Assembly: GCA_020052545.1 (NCBI GenBank)
Contig: JAGVOV010000095.1
Coordinates: 1-8,088, forward strand
DNA length: 8,088 nt
Reading direction: 5' to 3'
Source of the DNA: an archaeon
GTDB taxonomy: Archaea; Nanobdellota; Nanobdellia; Woesearchaeales; JAGVOV01
Below the pieces are notes generated by a model that saw only the letters and a program-made list of their open reading frames with translations, was not told where the DNA came from and did not search any database. Shown one piece after another: positions 5,057-8,088 of this stretch. The translations under genes and the position numbers were made by a program. Positions within the stretch are counted from its first letter, which is position 1; each line of letters starts with the position of its first letter.

Positions 5057-6522
5057 CGCAGATTCTCGAGACAAAAAAAGAGATTGTGAACCGGCTCATG
5101 GAAGGCGGCGTCCTAATAGGCCCCGAATTCCTGGAAAAGCTGAATTCTGCTGATGAAAATGAACTAAGCTCATTCATAGAAAAGATCAGGATCAAGAACC
5201 TCCAAGAGCTTGAGAAGGCGGCAAACAGCTTCCTGCATGGCGAAAGTGCAGTGAAAGAAGAGAAGCAGGCAAAGTCCATAAAAATCATTTTTTCGTATGA
5301 AGGAGGTCCGAAAAAGCTAGGTATGTCAGATTTCATCGACTATTTTAATTCAAGATTTGTGCAGATTGAGAAGATGCTGCACAATAGGGCAGAAATGGCG
5401 AATGCAACATCAATAAAGAGGGTCAAGCTGAAGACCGAGAAAGAGCAGGTGGCAGTCATAGGTATGGTGAAGAACAAACAGGAAATGAAGAACGGGAATT
5501 TGGCGATAATGATAGAAGACCAGACAGACGAAATTAGTGTGTATGTGAACAAGAACAAGCCAGAGCTGTTCAACTTCTGTAAGGACATCGTATTGGACGA
5601 GATAATCGGCGTCGCAGGCATGGCAAGCAACAAGGTGATATTTGCCTCAAATATCATTTTTCCAGACATACCCAACCAAGAGCTCAAGAAATCCCCGATA
5701 GAGGAGTATGCGGTGCTGATAAGCGACCTTCATTTTGGCTCAAAACATTTCCTGAAGGAAGAATTCTCAAAATTCATCAGATGGATAAGGGGAGAATTTG
5801 GGACAGATGAGCAGAGGGAGATCGCAGGAAAAGTGTCTTACCTTTTCATCGCAGGAGACTTGGTTGACGGTGTTGGGATTTATCCTGGTCAGGAAGACGA
5901 CCTGGAAATAAAGGACATCTATCAGCAGTATAAAGAATTTGCGAATTTCTTGAAAGAGATACCAAGCCAAATCAAGATAATAGTCTGCCCGGGAAACCAT
6001 GATGCGATGAGGGTCGCAGAGCCTCAACCTTTGCTTTACAAAGATTTTGCGGAGCATGTCTGGAACATTCCTAACATCATAATAGTAAGCAACCCTTCCT
6101 ATGTCAATTTCGGTGCCACAGATAACTTCCCTGGCTTCAACCTGATGTTCTATCATGGCTACAGCTTCCCGTATTATGCAGAAAATATAGAATCTATAAG
6201 GCTTGGCGGCGGGCAGGAGAGGCCGGATCTTATCATGAAATCGTTGCTCCAGAAAAGGCATCTTGCCCCAACACACACAAGCAGCCTCACAATCCCGGAC
6301 ATCAAGAAAGACTCGCTTGTCATATCTATGGTTCCAGATTTTTTTGTATCTGGCCACATCCACAGGGCGTCTGTCACCAACTACAAGAATGTGACCATGC
6401 TCAACTGCTCATGCTGGATCCCAGCATCTGACTTTCAGATGAAGCTCGGGCTGAATCCACAGCCGGCAAGGGTGCCAATAATCAATCTGCAGACAAGGCA
6501 GGCAAAGATACTGAAGTTTTAA
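5053..6522 (+). CDS. polB: DNA polymerase D small subunit DP1 (3'-5' exonuclease)
   Basis: DP1 is the proofreading exonuclease subunit of the archaeal replicative polymerase PolD and a relative of the eukaryotic polymerase B subunits. The 489-residue protein has a helical N-terminal region (about 1-65), an OB fold (about 130-205, beginning QVAVIGMV), and an Mre11-like calcineurin phosphoesterase domain (about 218-489). All metal-binding motifs are present: SDLHFG (D225, H227), AGDLVDG (D269), PGNHD (N315, H316), YHGYS (H368) and SGHIH (H435, H437), so the nuclease should be active. It is rather short for the family because the linker between N-terminal domain and OB fold is brief. It starts inside the orc1 stop codon and ends one base before the DP2 ATG. 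Confidence 0.96.
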   Translation: MTQILETKKEIVNRLMEGGVLIGPEFLEKLNSADENELSSFIEKIRIKNLQELEKAANSFLHGESAVKEEKQAKSIKIIFSYEGGPKKLGMSDFIDYFNSRFVQIEKMLHNRAEMANATSIKRVKLKTEKEQVAVIGMVKNKQEMKNGNLAIMIEDQTDEISVYVNKNKPELFNFCKDIVLDEIIGVAGMASNKVIFASNIIFPDIPNQELKKSPIEEYAVLISDLHFGSKHFLKEEFSKFIRWIRGEFGTDEQREIAGKVSYLFIAGDLVDGVGIYPGQEDDLEIKDIYQQYKEFANFLKEIPSQIKIIVCPGNHDAMRVAEPQPLLYKDFAEHVWNIPNIIIVSNPSYVNFGATDNFPGFNLMFYHGYSFPYYAENIESIRLGGGQERPDLIMKSLLQKRHLAPTHTSSLTIPDIKKDSLVISMVPDFFVSGHIHRASVTNYKNVTMLNCSCWIPASDFQMKLGLNPQPARVPIINLQTRQAKILKF

Positions 6523-6523
6523 A

Positions 6524-8088
6524 ATGGAAAGAAGCAAAGAGATGCAGGAATATTTTGACGGGCTGAATAAGATACTCTATGCGGCCTTGGACATCGCCAA
6601 CAAAGCAAGAGCCATGGATATAGACCCTGAACCAAAAGTTGACATCCCGATAGCAAGGAATATGGCAGAGCGTGTTGAAGGATTGATATCTGCGGTAGCG
6701 CCACAGCTTGTGGGTTCTGGAATCACAATAAGGATTGCGGAATTAGAGAAGATTTATGGAATATCGGCCTGGGAAGTCGCGTTGATAATGGCAGAAGAAG
6801 TGGCTAAAGAAAGATTCTGCAAATTCAAAGACAAGAGGGAAGCGATGGAGGTGGGCATAAGGACTGGGATGGCCTACAACACGAACGGCATCGTTGCCGC
6901 ACCCCTTGAAGGATTCATAGAACTTAAAGTGAAGAAAAGGAAAGACGGCCAAGATTACCTTTCACTCTCTTACGCCGGCCCCATCAGAGGCGCTGGAGGA
7001 ACAGCTGCGGCATTCTCTGTCATCATTGGAGACTACGTGAGGAAGAAGATGGGCTACCTGCCTTATGATCCTACAGAGCAGGAGGTGGAGCGCTTTGTGG
7101 CAGAGGTACGTGATTATCACGAGCGCGTCACAAATCTCCAATATAACCCTAGCGAAGAAGAAGTCAGGTTTCTCGCCCAGCATATCCCGATTGAGATTAA
7201 TGGCGATCCAACAGAGAAATTCTCTGTGAGCACACATAAAAATCTTGAGAGGGTCGAGACAAATCTCATAAGGGGAGGGGTATGTCTTGTGATTGCGGAA
7301 GGATTGGCACAGAAGGCGCCAAAAATATGGAAGAGGCTCTCCAAATGGGGTAAAAAATTTGATCTTGACTGGGATTTCCTAGAAGAATTTCTGGAGCTCC
7401 AGAAGATAAGGAAAGCCCAGAAGAAAGTGAAAGAGAAGAAGGCAGAGCTCATTTCGCCCAATCTCACATACATCAAAGACCTTGTTGCCGGAAGACCGGT
7501 GCTTTCCTATCCAATGCAAGAAGGCGGCTTCAGGCTACGTTACGGAAGGACAAGGATTTCAGGTTATTCTGCGGCATGCATACATCCCGCAACAATGGTC
7601 CTGCTGAACAAATACATAGCTGTTGGCACACAACTTAAGGTTGAACGTCCGGGAAAAGCGGCAGCAGTGACGGTGTGCGACGAGATAGACGGACCAATAG
7701 TGAAGCTGAAAGACGGCAGTGTGGTAAAAATCGAGAAAGAAGGGCAGGCAAGACAGATTCTTGGTGATGTGGAAGAGATAACTTTCCTTGGTGACATACT
7801 CTTCAATTATGGCGATTTTTCTGAGAACGGCCATAGGCTTGTTCCATCTGGCTATTGTGAAGAATGGTGGGCCCTTGAGCTTGAGAAAGCGACAGTAAAA
7901 ACTTTTGGCAGCCTAGACATAAAAAAAATATCGTCATTGACGGGGATAGATGAAGAAAAGCTGGAGCAATTGCTGAAAAATCCCATAAAGACAAAGATTA
8001 AAGCAAGCGAGGCAATGGAACTATCAAGAAAGCTAAAAATCCCAATGCACCCGGAATACACATTCTTCTGGAAATCTATCAGCAAAGA
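6524..8088 (+). CDS. polC: DNA polymerase D large subunit DP2, N-terminal part (runs off the window)
   Basis: DP2 carries the polymerase active site of PolD. The reading frame stays open from ATG 6524 to the window end: 521 codons and 2 bases, under half of a usual 1,100-1,300-residue protein. Recognisable family segments are APQLVGSGITIRIAELEKIYG (about 64-84, usual N-terminal block), IVAAPLEGFIEL (about 123-134), YAGPIRGAGGTAAAFSV (150-166), EINGDPTEKFSVS (224-236), NLIRGGVCLVIAEGLAQKAPK (247-267) and PVLSYPMQEGGFRLRYGR (325-342). The catalytic aspartates and zinc-binding C-terminus, where inteins are common in this family, lie beyond the window. Only one base separates it from DP1 and there is no Shine-Dalgarno sequence, so translation probably depends on coupling to DP1. 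Confidence 0.95.
   Translation, partial: MERSKEMQEYFDGLNKILYAALDIANKARAMDIDPEPKVDIPIARNMAERVEGLISAVAPQLVGSGITIRIAELEKIYGISAWEVALIMAEEVAKERFCKFKDKREAMEVGIRTGMAYNTNGIVAAPLEGFIELKVKKRKDGQDYLSLSYAGPIRGAGGTAAAFSVIIGDYVRKKMGYLPYDPTEQEVERFVAEVRDYHERVTNLQYNPSEEEVRFLAQHIPIEINGDPTEKFSVSTHKNLERVETNLIRGGVCLVIAEGLAQKAPKIWKRLSKWGKKFDLDWDFLEEFLELQKIRKAQKKVKEKKAELISPNLTYIKDLVAGRPVLSYPMQEGGFRLRYGRTRISGYSAACIHPATMVLLNKYIAVGTQLKVERPGKAAAVTVCDEIDGPIVKLKDGSVVKIEKEGQARQILGDVEEITFLGDILFNYGDFSENGHRLVPSGYCEEWWALELEKATVKTFGSLDIKKISSLTGIDEEKLEQLLKNPIKTKIKASEAMELSRKLKIPMHPEYTFFWKSISK

Noticed and set aside
5767..6363. A 198-residue minus-strand reading opposite DP1
   Set aside because: DP1 is clearly coding here with all metal motifs intact; the antisense reading is rich in Cys, Tyr and His and lacks any recognisable domain or start signal.
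1..8088. A strand-composition switch at the origin
   Set aside because: Genes right of the origin are purine-rich on the plus strand and the antiporter on the left is T/C-rich, but hjc and TFE on the left are purine-rich on the plus strand, so gene content rather than replication strand can explain it in so short a window.

Overview
The window is archaeal chromosome, and it centres on a likely replication origin. Evidence for Archaea is direct: an Orc1/Cdc6 initiator, both subunits of the archaeal D-family DNA polymerase (DP1 and DP2), an Hjc-type Holliday junction resolvase, a minimal one-fold histone, transcription factor TFE, and TATA boxes ahead of most genes. PolD excludes the Crenarchaeota. 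Compact genes, tiny or negative gene spacing and moderate GC content fit a euryarchaeal or DPANN (for example Woesearchaeota-like) genome, but the exact phylum is inference and I hold it loosely.

Layout. 1-88: promoter region. 89-1237 (+): a CPA-type cation/proton antiporter. 1238-1447 (-): histone, convergent with the antiporter, stop codons abutting. 1448-1533: divergent promoter region between the histone and hjc. 1534-1920 (+): Hjc. 1967-2461 (+): TFE with its own TATA box. 2451-3320 (-): an eIF2B-alpha/ribose-1,5-bisphosphate isomerase family protein that lacks the isomerase cysteine. 3328-3543 (-): a 71-residue single-span membrane protein with a charged helix, probably the first gene of a two-gene operon with the eIF2B-like gene. 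3544-3853: intergenic region with origin features. 3854-5056, 5053-6522 and 6524-8088 (+): orc1/cdc6, polD small subunit and polD large subunit (cut by the window end), packed as one operon.

The origin region is the most interesting part. A near-textbook origin recognition box (ORB), with a dyad and a run of six Gs, lies at 3777-3799 just upstream of orc1. To its left is a 58-base stretch that is about 93% A+T, with a perfect 22-bp palindrome in the middle. On the far side are two perfect head-to-tail 19-bp repeats. Read on the minus strand, each repeat matches the ORB at 13 of 19 positions. So the A+T-rich element is flanked by ORB-type sites in opposite orientation, the architecture expected of an archaeal oriC. 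Divergent operons leave from both sides.

Functionally the rightward operon makes the initiator and the replicative polymerase together. The left side carries recombination (Hjc), chromatin (histone) and transcription initiation (TFE) genes. The antiporter and the small membrane protein are the only clear membrane proteins.
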